A DNA stretch of 64,000 bases from Solenopsis invicta (lineage: Eukaryota; Arthropoda; Insecta; Hymenoptera; Formicidae). This document shows positions 38,101 through 49,700 of the stretch, one piece after another; position 1 is the stretch's first letter, and each line of letters starts with the position of its first letter. The stretch spans positions 3,720,001 to 3,784,000 of the forward strand of contig NC_052665.1 of the NCBI RefSeq assembly GCF_016802725.1. Reading direction: 5' to 3'. The notes under the pieces are model-generated. The model saw only the letters and a program-made list of their open reading frames with translations. It searched no databases and was not told the origin of the DNA. The position numbers and the translations under genes are program-made.

Positions 38101-39530
38101 ATCCGCCACCGCGGCGGCAAATTATACGAATGACGTTATCGCAGAAAAGTAATTTGGTTCAATGCTAATAGGCCCCCTTTTTTCCGCCCCCACCACCAAT
38201 TTCACGTCCACTCTTTCTCTGAATAATGCATAGGTTGAACTTGGGTTTGATAACGGCACGAAGGAGCTTCTCTCGGACCATTGGAGAGGAGAGGGGAGGA
38301 ACATCATTTCCCACTTAGTTCGGTATTAAAAGGGATTCGGGTCGTTCTATTCTCGGTTTAAATGTACGCTGTGTGCAACGAAGGACAAGTGCTCGTCCGA
38401 CTAAAGTCCGCAGCAGTTATCAAGAACGTACCGTAGCATTGTGTAGATCTTGCTGAGCGAATCCTTTTCAATGGGAATATCGCTCACCGAGTAATATTCA
38501 AGTTAATAACGCGTCGATCGGTATAATCCGCTGCGGCCAATTATGACATTGCTCTTGTTGACGGATTACGGACAAGTGGTTATCAAAAGTACAATTTCGA
38601 TACCCAAGAGAGAAAGAGAGATATATATATTGCATCGTTGCGATTATACGTGCACTTTTAATCGTAACAGAATTATATCATTTTTCTTGCTTTTTAATAT
38701 TTTATGTTTCCATAAATATTCATATTGCTATTCACGGAGTATCTCTATATAGCGTTCATTGTCTGCTTCAAAATATCAACTTGTTGAAATAACGCGGCAA
38801 TAATCATTTTGAAATGTAGTTAAGAATATATATAAATCTGATAACACATACATATACAGTTTTTTTATTGCCTTCTGGCAATTTATTCACTTCGGAACAT
38901 ATGGAAAAAGTTCGTTTTCTCCCGATAAACGAGGTCCCGAGCGAGCGAACGACGATAGAAGGATGGAAATGAGTCCGGTAATACGTAAACAAGTGAAGAA
39001 GGGACTCAAGGGTTCGAAAAGAGAAAAGAAGGAGGGCGAGCGTGTACGACGGTGCGATCGAACATCCGAAGAGGCAAACTTTCGAGAATCGGAATCAGGC
39101 GTAGGAGATCCCTTCCGCCCCCGGGTATACGACTTGGCATCGGGGGGATGTTCGCGCGTAGTTGCAAGAGAAAAGATAAGGAGACGGCGAGGGAAAGAAA
39201 AGAGGACTGAGACACGAGGGAAGCGCGGGTACTCAAGCGTGACCCTCGTGACTTGGCCGCTGTCGCCGCTGGGTATAAGGAGAAAAACAGCCGCGCGTAT
39301 CCTCCGCTTTCGGTAATCAGCCGGACATACATAAACATAGACAGCCGGGAAGAAAAACGGAGAAAGGAATGGAAAATGGATGAGAAGCGTTCGCTGCAGA
39401 CATAATGCTCTCGAAGGGAGCGTCCCGATCGTCTTCGTGCGCGAACTTACGTCTACGTATCAATAACATTCTAGCCTGGAAGGTGCTTCCGGTAATGGAC
39501 TCACGTAAGGGTACTTTGTCACCGATGTAG
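35166..39530. other. Unassigned non-coding DNA
   Basis: Mostly featureless. A CT-rich tract lies at about 35985-36060. A good acceptor (catcggtttttcag) at 36376 opens a 62-codon frame to 36565, described under findings. No donor or polyadenylation signal could be paired with it securely. Confidence 0.45.
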
Positions 39531-39606
39531 AATCTCCTTGCGATCCGCTCAACATGTTAAAAGGTCTAGAAGCTTGAATGTTCGCGTGTTTAAAAACCTG
39601 ACCGCC
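39531..39606 (+). CDS. Candidate 76-nt exon, phase 2 to phase 0
   Basis: The acceptor gtcaccgatgtag ends at 39530 and the donor GTAAGTTTAC begins at 39607. One frame is open, with 25 codons (ISLRSAQHVKRSRSLNVRVF then KNLTA) after one leading base. A basic Arg/Lys/Ser stretch is the only notable trait. The phase is compatible with the upstream candidate at 35165 and the downstream candidate at 40244, but phase agreement alone is weak evidence. Family not recognised. Confidence 0.12.
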
Positions 39607-40243
39607 GTAAGTTTACAGACACGTTGCGTTAGTATGTACGTTAACATCTGCCTTCTTCTTTACATAAATCCTCGCTTAATTTGCAATGCGGTTCATAAAT
39701 GCTCACGAGAATATTCATTGTGATGTTAAATAATAATATATATTATTGTGTTAAATGGTAATCATGCAAATCTGCTTTGAATTCTCCGCAAGGAAACATG
39801 AGTTGCTTGTCTGTGATATTACTATACTAATGATATAGTGGGTTGCATATGAATATCACGTATTTCCTTTGTAAAACGCAAATCAGAACGACGAGCAAAA
39901 TGATTCTGGGTAGAAAAAAGAAATGTAGAAGCAAATCGACGACTTCTATCTTGAAGTTATTTTCGTAACTCGATGGGAACTCCTATATAAAATCTCCTCC
40001 CACAAGAAATATAATCGATAAAACAAAAGACTCTATTCTCGACTTTACGCCCTACGTGCCGTATTGAACTTGATAAGTTAGGATCGTGTTTATTCTACCT
40101 TATCGGTAACCCAGATCTACGACAATCTGCAGACTCAGCGCAACTTCTCGGCGTACTCGGGGAAGCCGGGGCCTTTCTAACCGACTTCGGCTCGATCTCG
40201 GTTGAAATCGTATTCGTACGATTGCTGTTTGCCGACCGCAAAG

Positions 40244-40404
40244 TTTGACGTGTCGCGATCTAAGGAGCAAAGGGATGAAGGGACTGAGGAGGAGAAGCGG
40301 GACGCGAATAACGACGACGATCGGATTTGCGAGTCCGTCGAACGCTCACGTTTGTTGAATCCAGCTGGAGCCCTTGAGACGACGCGGCCGAGATTAGTCT
40401 TCGG
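40244..40404 (+). CDS. Candidate acidic exon ending at a GTAAGC donor
   Basis: An open frame continues from about 40181 to the donor GTAAGCGTG at 40405, which contains the first in-frame stop. The only upstream AG in the open stretch is gaccgcaaag at 40243, a weak acceptor that would give phase 0 entry. The product is acidic and disordered-looking (VSRSKEQRDEGTEEEKRDAN, then NDDDRICESVE), followed by a Pro/Arg tail. The exit phase is 2. A 101-bp intron to the next candidate (40405-40505) would have a normal insect short-intron length and join in frame. Family not recognised. Confidence 0.16.
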
Positions 40405-40505
40405 GTAAGCGTGCGCGCGCAGAGTCGGTGAAGGGTTACCCGTATTTAATTAAACTGTTACTTCGCATTGATTGCCAAACTTGGGCCCTGGGCCGCTCGC
40501 TGCAG

Positions 40506-40745
40506 AGAAGATTATCGAAGTTCGCCGCGCTTCTACTCAGGCCATATCGAGAGGCTGCCAGGCAATCTCGCGAACTTTCAGCCACGCGATAGCGCCAACC
40601 TTCTTTGTCAGTCTCGCTTTATTACTACCTTCCGAGCGAGAGCCGATGCAGTTATCAGCATCCGCATCGGCGAAAAAGTTAAAAAAAAAATTCCGAAGTT
40701 GAAAGAGTGCAAGCACGGAACAAGCGCGGTTACCACTTTCAACAG
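40506..40745 (+). CDS. Candidate 240-nt exon downstream of a 101-bp intron
   Basis: The acceptor gccgctcgctgcag ends at 40505 and the donor CAACAG/GTAAAC lies at 40745/40746. The single open frame of 79 codons has the right phase to join the preceding candidate, making a Gly codon across the junction. The product is basic, with a Lys-rich segment (GEKVKKKIPKLKECKHG) near the end, and no recognised domain. It ends in phase 2. This region is CpG-rich, where chance open frames are longer than average, so a protein-coding reading is tentative. Confidence 0.16.
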
Positions 40746-41946
40746 GTAAACTCTAGACTGTTCCATAAATCTGTCAGTCAAGATAACACTTGGAGCAATT
40801 CGAAAATCAAGAAAACGTTTAAAAGATTATTATATGCTAATTATTGCTCTCATCGCGCGGAGCAAAAGAAAAAAACAAGTACGAGTAGAAACTAATCACT
40901 AATTTGCACTGCGAACTTTACAAGCGCGAACGAGTCATTTCGAATAGCGTAAAACAAGTTCCGCGGTCGATTCGAATTGCTTATGGCGATGTATGTAATA
41001 GATACGTTGAATGGACGACAAACGATAATCGCGATAGCGGCACCGCAAGAAGCTAGTTAGTAGGAGTTCCGGTTTTGCATCGTGATAGTGACAGGGATGT
41101 AACAAACTGTTAACTAGCTCCTTCTGGTAAGTATCTATGACCGGGAAAAGAAAAATTCGGAATGCGGCGCTCGTCCCGCGCGATCACCCGCTGCAATGAT
41201 TTGACGCGAGGTGAAGTAGTTGCAGCTGCAGTTTCCCGCAAGTTTGCGCGATGATCTTGGCAGGGATGTAATATCTAACCGGTAAGCGGTTTAGTGATAC
41301 TTCGGGACAATGTACTTCACTGAACGCTGGATAATCCACCGTGCATAACGCATTAATACCATCAACTATGTATGTGTTCCTCTATTAGAAATAGCACACA
41401 AACATTGCGAGACCATGAAAATAAATGATTAGATATTTAAAAGAGGACTGTTTGAAGAAAAATTTGTAATGTCAACTTGACGATGAATCCATCGAGATTC
41501 TTTAAGATTCTTTTATTGCATTATTGATAATTAAATTTAAATTTTATAATCTCGAAGTACTTTCGCCGTATTATACTGTTGTGTTAATTTTACCCAGTAT
41601 GACAAGTTTACAAGAGATGGTATTTGTAACGTTCGATCAACGTGGATATTTTCGATGTAAAGTAGCAAATTGCATGTAGTTACACATGTATAACCCGCGT
41701 AATCTTGTCAGAAGCATTTAGAGTTGCGTGCATACGGTCTCAGAGTGGTCTCTTGATAGTTAAGGGGGTAGTCGTTACACGTTTGTTGCGATAGAGAAGC
41801 GCCTTCCAATGCATCCTTCTCCCGCGTTCTGTTCGCGCGTTACCTTACTTGCTGAAACGCAAGACCGGCGTCTCCTGTCGATCGAGGGGTAGGCGAGCGC
41901 GAGCAAGAGGGAGTTTCATTTAAGTTAGAAATTGCTTCTTCCGTAG

Positions 41947-42075
41947 CGATGATGGGCCGCAAATTGGGCGCGAAACAGAACGCGAAGGAGCGGAGTCTCG
42001 AACGCGGACGAGATGACGAGAGACGAGAGACGGAGCGAGATGAGAGGGCTCGACGGAACAAGGAGGAACGGCGAG
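41947..42075 (+). CDS. Candidate 129-nt exon encoding a charged Arg/Glu-rich segment
   Basis: A good acceptor (attgcttcttccgtag) ends at 41946 and a donor GAG/GTGCGTGAA follows 42075. Only one frame is open through the exon: MMGRKLGAKQNAKERSLERG followed by RD/ER/RR-type charged repeats, entering and leaving in phase 1. The tandem ATGs at 41949 and 41952 could also make it a first coding exon. The charged low-complexity composition follows partly from GA-rich DNA, which argues for caution. The phase does not match the candidate ending at 40745, so another exon would have to lie between them. Family not recognised. Confidence 0.18.
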
Positions 42076-42894
42076 GTGCGTGAACGGACGTATCGATTTT
42101 TTATTTATGCGCCTGTCTAGCGAAAATGCAGTCAGTGCGAGCGGCGGGCCCAGCACTGGCTGTAATTCGGAAAACAGCGTTGCGATATCGCTGCGACACG
42201 GTATCGTTGCTCGGAGTGAGTCGCGCGAGTTTATCACGCGAAACAACGATGAGACGTCGTCAGTTGTAGGATCAAACGAAGTGTTAACGAGCGTCTAACC
42301 CGTTGGAGCAGAACCGATCGTTACGGAGATATTCGCGATGATAGACGCTCGTTAATGCGAAGCGACGCAGATGAAATTCGATATTCTATATGAGCAACAG
42401 AGGACATTTTTTTTATGTTTCAAAGTGCCCAGTCATCGCGTTCTTCAATATAACGAGCTGTGATTATCCGTTCGGCGACAAAAGCCCACGTTACTAAAGG
42501 GTATTTGATAAATCGTCGCGATGCTATCGACAATGTGTAAATATGTTCATAAAATATGTTGACACGAAGAGTAGTAACACCCAAAAAATGCCAATAAAAA
42601 GATAAAATACGATTTAAAAATTATTCATTTATATTTTTTATATTGTTTTACTTGTTTATATTTATACTTAGTACTGTCATTATTTAAGTGTATCTTGTTT
42701 CCTAAAAAGTCGTATAGTCAAGAGAGCATTTATTGATGTTCTAAGCTTTTTAAGAACGAATAAATTGAGTGGTTATACAAAGAGTAGTAAAAGAAAAGAT
42801 AACATGAGAGTTATCTCTAAGAAATGTATAATACGTAAAGGATTTCCGTTCGACCGGGAATTCCTACTTCGTGTGAATATCGAAAATCGGAGGA
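42076..42894. other. Unassigned non-coding DNA
   Basis: Nothing gene-like seen beyond short open frames in the CpG-rich first 250 bp; the rest is AT-rich. Confidence 0.5.

Positions 42895-42930
<36 letters not shown>
42895..42930 (+). repeat. (GAC)12 trinucleotide repeat
   Basis: Perfect GAC triplet run of 36 bp. The poly-Arg open frame across it has no splice support. Confidence 0.95.
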
Positions 42931-42931
<1 letters not shown>

Positions 42932-45145
42932 TGAATTAAAGTGCACGACTGGAATTTTGTGGCGAAATCCATTTCTGTACCGGAACTATGACCGACCCAG
43001 GAGGGCTTTCAACCAGGACGAATGAATACCCCGAAGGGGGGATTACTTCCGTCTCATTAACGTGGCTCGCGATTCCGCGCGCGACAGAATTGAGAAATTC
43101 GTCACGCCCGCCGCTCGTACACTGGCGAAAATCCTAATTCATTCGGCACTCAACGATGAAAACGGCGATTGTGCTGATTGTTAATCGTGTGAAATTGAGA
43201 ATCGTGTAACATGGTGCGCTCCGCTTTTTGCAGTAAATAATAATTTGTGTTTATTATTTCTCATCTGTTTGAACTGAGAATTTTAGAAAAATTGAAGCTA
43301 TTAACATAATCAAAGACCACTAGTTGGTTTATTTATTATATACGAAGCAACGTAATACGATTGATCAAGGTATCAATACGTGCTTTCACACACAGAAATA
43401 ACGCGTATTACATTCATGATACACAAAAGAATTGTAATTAATCCTATAATTAACGAAATAATTTAATCAATTAACGAAAAAAAATATTAGCGATATCTAT
43501 GTGAAAATCTCATGGACAATGTTAAAATTATTTTATTTTTGTCAAACCATTAAGCATAATGTAACTTCGGCTTGTAATGAATTCGTACTCTAGATCTCCA
43601 CGAAGATCTCCCCCATAAGGGTTTTCTCATCATTCGAAGGCAAATGTCATCTCGGTATGATCGAAGGCATTGCTATTAATCCGGGACGCTTCGTGGCGTA
43701 CTGTGCAACGATAATGTAATCGTCTAATACGCTCCCCCGGATGACGCGATGATTTCCACTGTCATGCTAATCCGCGTAGCCCGTAATTGCGCGTTTATGC
43801 GCGCTCGAGAACCGGATTGACCTCGAGCATTATGCGTCCAGGATGTGTTCCGGGTCTGTCACCGGGGAGGGGGAGGGGGATGGCAGGAATTATTTGCTCG
43901 TGGAAGAATAGAAGCGTACGTATGATGGATGGCGCCAGCGTGTTGTCACGTTGAGGGAATAGGTAGAGGCCGTCTCTCATGCTGGAGATTGAAATCCGCA
44001 AGTTTCTCCCGCTTTCCTTTTCATCTCGCCGAGGCGCGGAGTCGTCGCAGTCATTATGATTCAGCTGAAATCTTAATGGAGTATCGAGAATTGCGGTAGG
44101 ATGTATATTACGAGTCTCGCATTACGCTCAATAAAAGGGGAGACTCCTCCAATCGTATCATTTTTTTCCGGAAACGACAGCCGCACCGGAGATTCGATGC
44201 TACGTCACGCGTGCTCACTTTACTGCCACGATACTGAATACGTCTCCATTATAACGCTTCTATCCACTCGCGGAAGCTTTTCCTACGGCTTATATGGCGT
44301 ATACGTTTAAGCATCATCGAGAAATCGTCTTTATTATTTTGCCATCTGCGGATGTGAATCTCCCATTATGCGTGGTATGCATCGTGTTGAGCACATTTTC
44401 CCTTTTTTTTTCTTCATTTTTTCGATCGGCTGATACAGTCGGTAGCGGCTGCGCGATGAATTGATTTACTCGTCTTGCGCCGCGATTGCAGTGATAAATA
44501 CCTATCACGCGCAAGTGTCCGCTACGTTGAGTACGGAGTTAGCCGTAGCTAGCTGGTTTCCAGGTGGTACGCGTTGGATGAAGGTGGTGCAGGATGGGCT
44601 AGACGGGCTCCGAGATATGGTGTATACCTTCGGAGCGATACGTCATCCCTGACAAGCCGGCGTGCCGATAACCCCCCGTCTACGACAAACCCCGTGTGTG
44701 GCCTCACACCTCATCGCCGCAAGGGCCATCCATCATGTTTGAGTAATGTAGGGGAACGATTTCGCGTTATTGCGAATGACCGACTCTGTCGCACGTGTCC
44801 TTTTATCCCGTTTCTGTCTCTTCCCGTGGATTATCTTCAAAAGATTTGTTCCGTTAACGCGATCAACTGATATCGTCGCGCTTTCACGATGATATCACTG
44901 CCTCTCGCGATCGAACGTTATAGTTGAACAAACGGAAAGCGGAAGACGCATGATATTCACTCGATGAAATAAATCGCGACATGTAATATTATGACCGTTT
45001 GGACAATTTTTTTTTATTTCTGATTAGCGGGACAACGCGGATTAGATTTTTATCGGATTAAAACAATATTTATTGTTGCCAATGTATTTGTTGCAATATG
45101 AAATATCACGAGTAGTTGTGTACATAAATAAATAGAATGACTCAC
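42931..45145. other. Unassigned non-coding DNA, start of the intron 3' of the teneurin-like exon
   Basis: On the minus strand this follows the GTGAGT donor at 45145. No acceptor with a compatible open frame was seen here. Short open frames near 43795-44870 are unsupported. Confidence 0.55.
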
Positions 45146-45454
45146 CGTTATGGACGAGCAGCGCGGAATCACGAGCAACAGTGATAAGATCACTATCAGT
45201 GAGAGTTTCGTCAGATGCGTTACCGGAAGTTGGTGTATCGCTGAGGCCGGCACCACTGCCGGGCATATGATACAGGGGATGTTGTTGTTGCTGTTGATAG
45301 GCACGCTGCTTGTGTTGACTTGTATTGTAATGATTATGGTGAGACTGGTTGGCTTGATGATTATTTTGCGGATAGGCGCGACTACGCAAACTGGAGGTAT
45401 TATCCTCACCCTCGCTGCCACTTAGACTGTAGGCCGGATAAAGCCGTCCCTTCC
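45146..45454 (-). CDS. Internal coding exon, probable teneurin (Ten-a-like) intracellular domain
   Basis: Read on the minus strand, a pyrimidine-rich tract ending tttcag precedes position 45454, and the exon ends at 45146 directly before a GTGAGT donor. The 309 nt stay open in one frame, entering and leaving in phase 1 (about 103 residues), so skipping it would keep the frame. The product starts KGRLYPAYSLSGSEGEDN. It then has an Asn/His/Gln-rich stretch with a five-Gln run, a PGSGAGLSDTPTSGNAS linker, the acidic motif DETLTDSDL, and ends DSALLVHNG. There is no membrane segment or Cys, as expected for a cytosolic disordered tail. The YSLSGSE...TLTDSD pattern resembles the N-terminal cytoplasmic region of teneurins, type II single-pass synaptic adhesion receptors; this assignment is from remembered family pattern, not a search. 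Isolation in an exon desert fits the giant introns of such genes. The opposite strand is also open, which I take as a shadow. I am sure of the exon and moderately unsure of the family. Confidence 0.82.
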
Positions 45455-46753
45455 CTGAAACAAGGAACGAAGCACCTCTTTTTAATGATCAAATAGTTTA
45501 ACAACTTTATCATGACAATGATAATAAATTACGCTAATTTCTAGAAAGCTACTTTAAAACGTTAATAAGAAATAGTGTTGACAGTAGGCGTAGATATTTA
45601 TATCCATTTATCGTTCTTATTTTAAATAACATTTTCGTATGACGCATAAAATAGAATAGTCATAAAACATATCGTTGTTTAATTTCGGAGTTTGCTTTAT
45701 CGTGGTACGAGATCTGACAGAGGTTTGCGTTTGTCACAAAGAGAACAAAATACCGCTGGTATCTCGGTGCAAGCTGTCGCAACATCGGAAAGAGATCGGC
45801 GCGACGGCCGTGGACGCAAGAACGTGCAACGCATTAGGAGACTCCGAGAATCTCACGAGGAGGAGCTGAGAAAACAATCCTAGCGTCACGCACACTTGCA
45901 CAAATAGTGAAGAAACGCGAGACTTCCGCATCCTTCGGCACTGCGCGGAGATCGTTCGAGGGGAAATATCCGGTGCGGAAGTCTTTCTCTTGGATTCCTC
46001 GCGATCGGGGGCCTCTATGATTTCATCGCTCTCACCTTACTCGAATCGGTCTCTCGAGACCGACGCGCGGCGTGTTTGCGTGACACCTTAATGTTTTTTT
46101 TTTCCCCGGGACAATAATAATGCGTAAACGCGGGATTCCGACTATAAACGGAGGCGGCTAATCGGTCCCAAGAGCGTGCTCCTAGCTGTCATCGTTTCGG
46201 AGATGTCTCAGGAATGTGAATCCCCCGTAATGCCAGATACCGAATGCGTGACGACGAATGATAAAGAGAAAACCGGTTTTCGGCGACGAGACGGAAAAGA
46301 GAGGGATGTCGTCTCGCGCGGACTGGTACGTTATGGAAAAAGCTGATGGCGCGACGACCCGCCTCGTTATGGCGATGCCTTCGGGATAAATCGCGCGAAA
46401 ACTTTGATCGATGCCTCCCGCCTTTGACCTCTGACTCCTCGCGCGCGGCTTGTGCGGGGTCTTGCATCAGCGAGCCGTGCTATCGGGACATCGATATCGC
46501 CAAGTCGGTTTTCTTCCCTGAATCGGCGTCTTTGACACGCCGCTGGCCGATCGATCGACCTGTCGCCAAGAGTTACGTCGCGCCGGGGAAAAAAGAGGCA
46601 AAGGTTCGTTAGCATCTCGTTGAGAAGCGAGGGATGAGAAATCGTGTTTCTCGATAACCTTGCGCTTCCTCCGCGCCGAGACAAAATGGTTTATGGGTGG
46701 ACGTGTATCAGTGTCCCGACGACGGAATCGATTATCGACAAGTCCGTGGACGT

Positions 46754-46755
<2 letters not shown>
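45455..46755. other. Intronic DNA upstream (minus strand) of the teneurin-like exon
   Basis: Immediately next to the exon lies the pyrimidine-rich acceptor region (minus-strand cgttccttgtttcag). The rest holds CpG-rich sequence with overlapping unsupported open frames at about 46190-46850 and a near-palindrome at 46046-46063. Confidence 0.55.

Positions 46756-46791
<36 letters not shown>
46756..46791 (+). repeat. (GA)18 microsatellite
   Basis: GA dinucleotide tract of about 36 bp. Confidence 0.95.
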
Positions 46792-46793
<2 letters not shown>

Positions 46794-49700
46794 GGATGGA
46801 AATTGCAATTCGATTAACCCTTGATTTGATTGCGTGTCCGATATGAAGCGCACAGAGTTGTATCTTTTTAATTATTTTAAATTAAGCAGCACAGTTACAC
46901 AGTCTCCTTTTCGTTGAAGCATTCCAACGGATTGATAAATATCGTTTCTGTTTATCTTCGACGTTGCAATCATCGGCTCCTTTTCGCTGAGCTTCGGATT
47001 TGAATACAATATGGCTTTGCCTGTGGGAGCTAGGCTCTTCTCTCCGCGTGATGGATGAAGTTACAGCGAAATGCAAATGTTATTAGTGGTATCTATCGGT
47101 AGCGCGTAATTCGACATTCAATTATGGTTTGCGCCGTATCGGACATAATGCATCGCGCGCTCATCACGATCTATATATATATATATATATGCCACCCTCG
47201 TGTGTACAAATAATCTTCTGACGCGGGATGGACGCGCATAAAGGAGATTCTATTCGGCAGCGTTGTTAAAAGCAAAAAAGGTACCGTTACCAATCACAAC
47301 GCGGCGGTTAGAGGGGTCCATTATAATTAGGTTTGACCGTGCATACCGTTAATGGACACAATATATACGGAGCTGCGTAACAACGCGACTCATCGCTAAC
47401 CGAATTATTCTCTCGCTCCCTCTGTCTATCTTGCATTCCCTCCTTCCGCCCCCCTCTATTTCCGCCGTCTACTTCCTCCTTTTCCCGTCCTCTCCTGTCC
47501 CATTGTTTACTTTTGTCCGTCCATCCTCCAAACGGCCCCAGGCTAAACAAACTTACGGGGGTTTTAACGCTTAACAAGCTTAGTGATTTTGTAATTGGGT
47601 TACTGCAGTCTGCCGCGGATGGAAATCGTAAAAATCGTTCTTATCCCTACGTGACAAGTTTCGCAACGCTGCTGCTGCAACGATGGACTCCTTCGCCGCT
47701 CGCGATTATGAGGTCTCCGATACGTTTTACTGCATATCGAATAAACCATACGTAAACACGTGCTTTCACCGGCAAACGACGTCCGCATATTACGCGCAAC
47801 ATTAAACCGCGCATCCGAGAGAATAACCCTGATATAAACCTTACACGCGCGTTCGCATCCCATACGTTGCGAGTACGAAAGAATATACCTTTCGGTGCTT
47901 TGAATTTTACAGCGCACCAAACATGTCGCAAATAAATTTCTGATGTTATATTATAGCACGTTATAATACGCGAGAGACTGATCGTCACACATCACGCGGA
48001 TACATTGAGAAAGCACTCATCGATATTGAAAAATAATACCTTGAAGTTTTATTGCAAATTAAAACAAAGAATAATCGTTTTCAATATAAACACGCGAAAA
48101 AAGATAAAAAATACATATATAAATTACATCTTTGTTACGCAGAATATTGTCGCGTAATTTTGTTTTTCAGAATATACGTGCGATTTCAAAGTTCCTTTAT
48201 TGGAGAGGAACGGATTGAGATTGAGTCTGTATCGTGACAAAATAAATGTGAGAAGGAAAACCTAGACGCGGCGTGAAACGATCTCGTATACGCGGATACT
48301 CGCTTAAACATTTTCTATTTTCCTGCGGTAAGTGAGATTCTCTTCGAATTTCACGTATCCATAATACATTATCGGGTTACCATGAGGGAGCATTGTGGCC
48401 ACTATAGAGACTCCGTTCGTATATCGAGTACTCGTATGCGCGCGTGTATATGAAAGCTTGTAAATTTCTTCGTAACCTTCAACGCGGATTAGGTTAACCC
48501 CTATAATATCACCATAATTCCCATGTTACCGCAACTAGACGCGCGTGTGTACTATACGTACACGTGATAATCTATACCTCCGGAAATACAATGCGTACTT
48601 ACGATGCGCGGAATTTATTACGTGTGACAAAGAAACGTAAATGTTTAGTTAAGGATGCACGATTCTGCAATCCTCGTTAATTTACGAATAATGAATTAAT
48701 TGTAAATGTCACATTTCTCGCTTTTTTTCTGCACATATATCACGAAATTTTGATATGACACATGATGAAATTGACGCGCCTCCGCGATATCTGACTTTGC
48801 GGCAGGTTCAATTTCGTGCACAGTGTGTCGCTTGTTTTATATATTCGAGCATGCAGGTGGATAATATTCCGCAACGAAATATCGTGACATAACGTTACGG
48901 CGCTCCGACACGCACAGATAATGGACTTATAAAATATCTTCCGGAAACGAGAACAGTGAACTTTTCATTGTCGTGCTAGTTATGAGGTACCTTTCCTATC
49001 GCTTACATTGGCTTACAGTACATTAATATTTGTATGGTATGATCATAACTATTTATACCGAAAGTATAAATAGACGAGCAGATAGCATACTTGCAAAACT
49101 GGAACAGTAAATATATGTTATGTATATGACCTGTTAGATTATTCACATGCAATTTAACGTAATGATTTAATTATTTCGTTAATTAGTTAGTAGTCATTAA
49201 TTCGATGTAACAGACAGCAACGTGAATTTATTACTCAATATACCGTTTCTATGTCGATGAATCCAGAACCTGTGCAATCTGCGTTATATCAGTTCATTTG
49301 TTACATCTATTACACCATGAATATTTTTTGCTGCGCACGTCTGTTATCTTATTCTTGACCAATTAATAATTTTCATCTCTCAGATAATTTTGGTTTTTAC
49401 CGCTAATTTTATCTTGCAAAATCATACGTATTATATTTATTATAATAATCAATAATTGCAATAATAATTTTTATCAATAATAAATTTCAATTTTATCCAC
49501 AAATTGTATAAACATTTTTAAATATAAATGGTTAATTCTTCGAGAGACGTAAAATACTATGTAATTTTAATAAAGCAAGAAGAATGAATTACCACACATT
49601 TCGCGAATTCAATACCTCGTTTCACTAAAACCACAAGAAAAATCCTTGATTTATTAAAACCACGATTTCATTTCATTTGAAACCAAAAATCCAACGAAAA

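Noticed and set aside
45150..45425. Plus-strand open frame with hydrophobic peptide opposite the teneurin-like exon
   Set aside because: Antisense shadow of the real exon; its Leu-rich stretch comes from the Gln codon run on the other strand.
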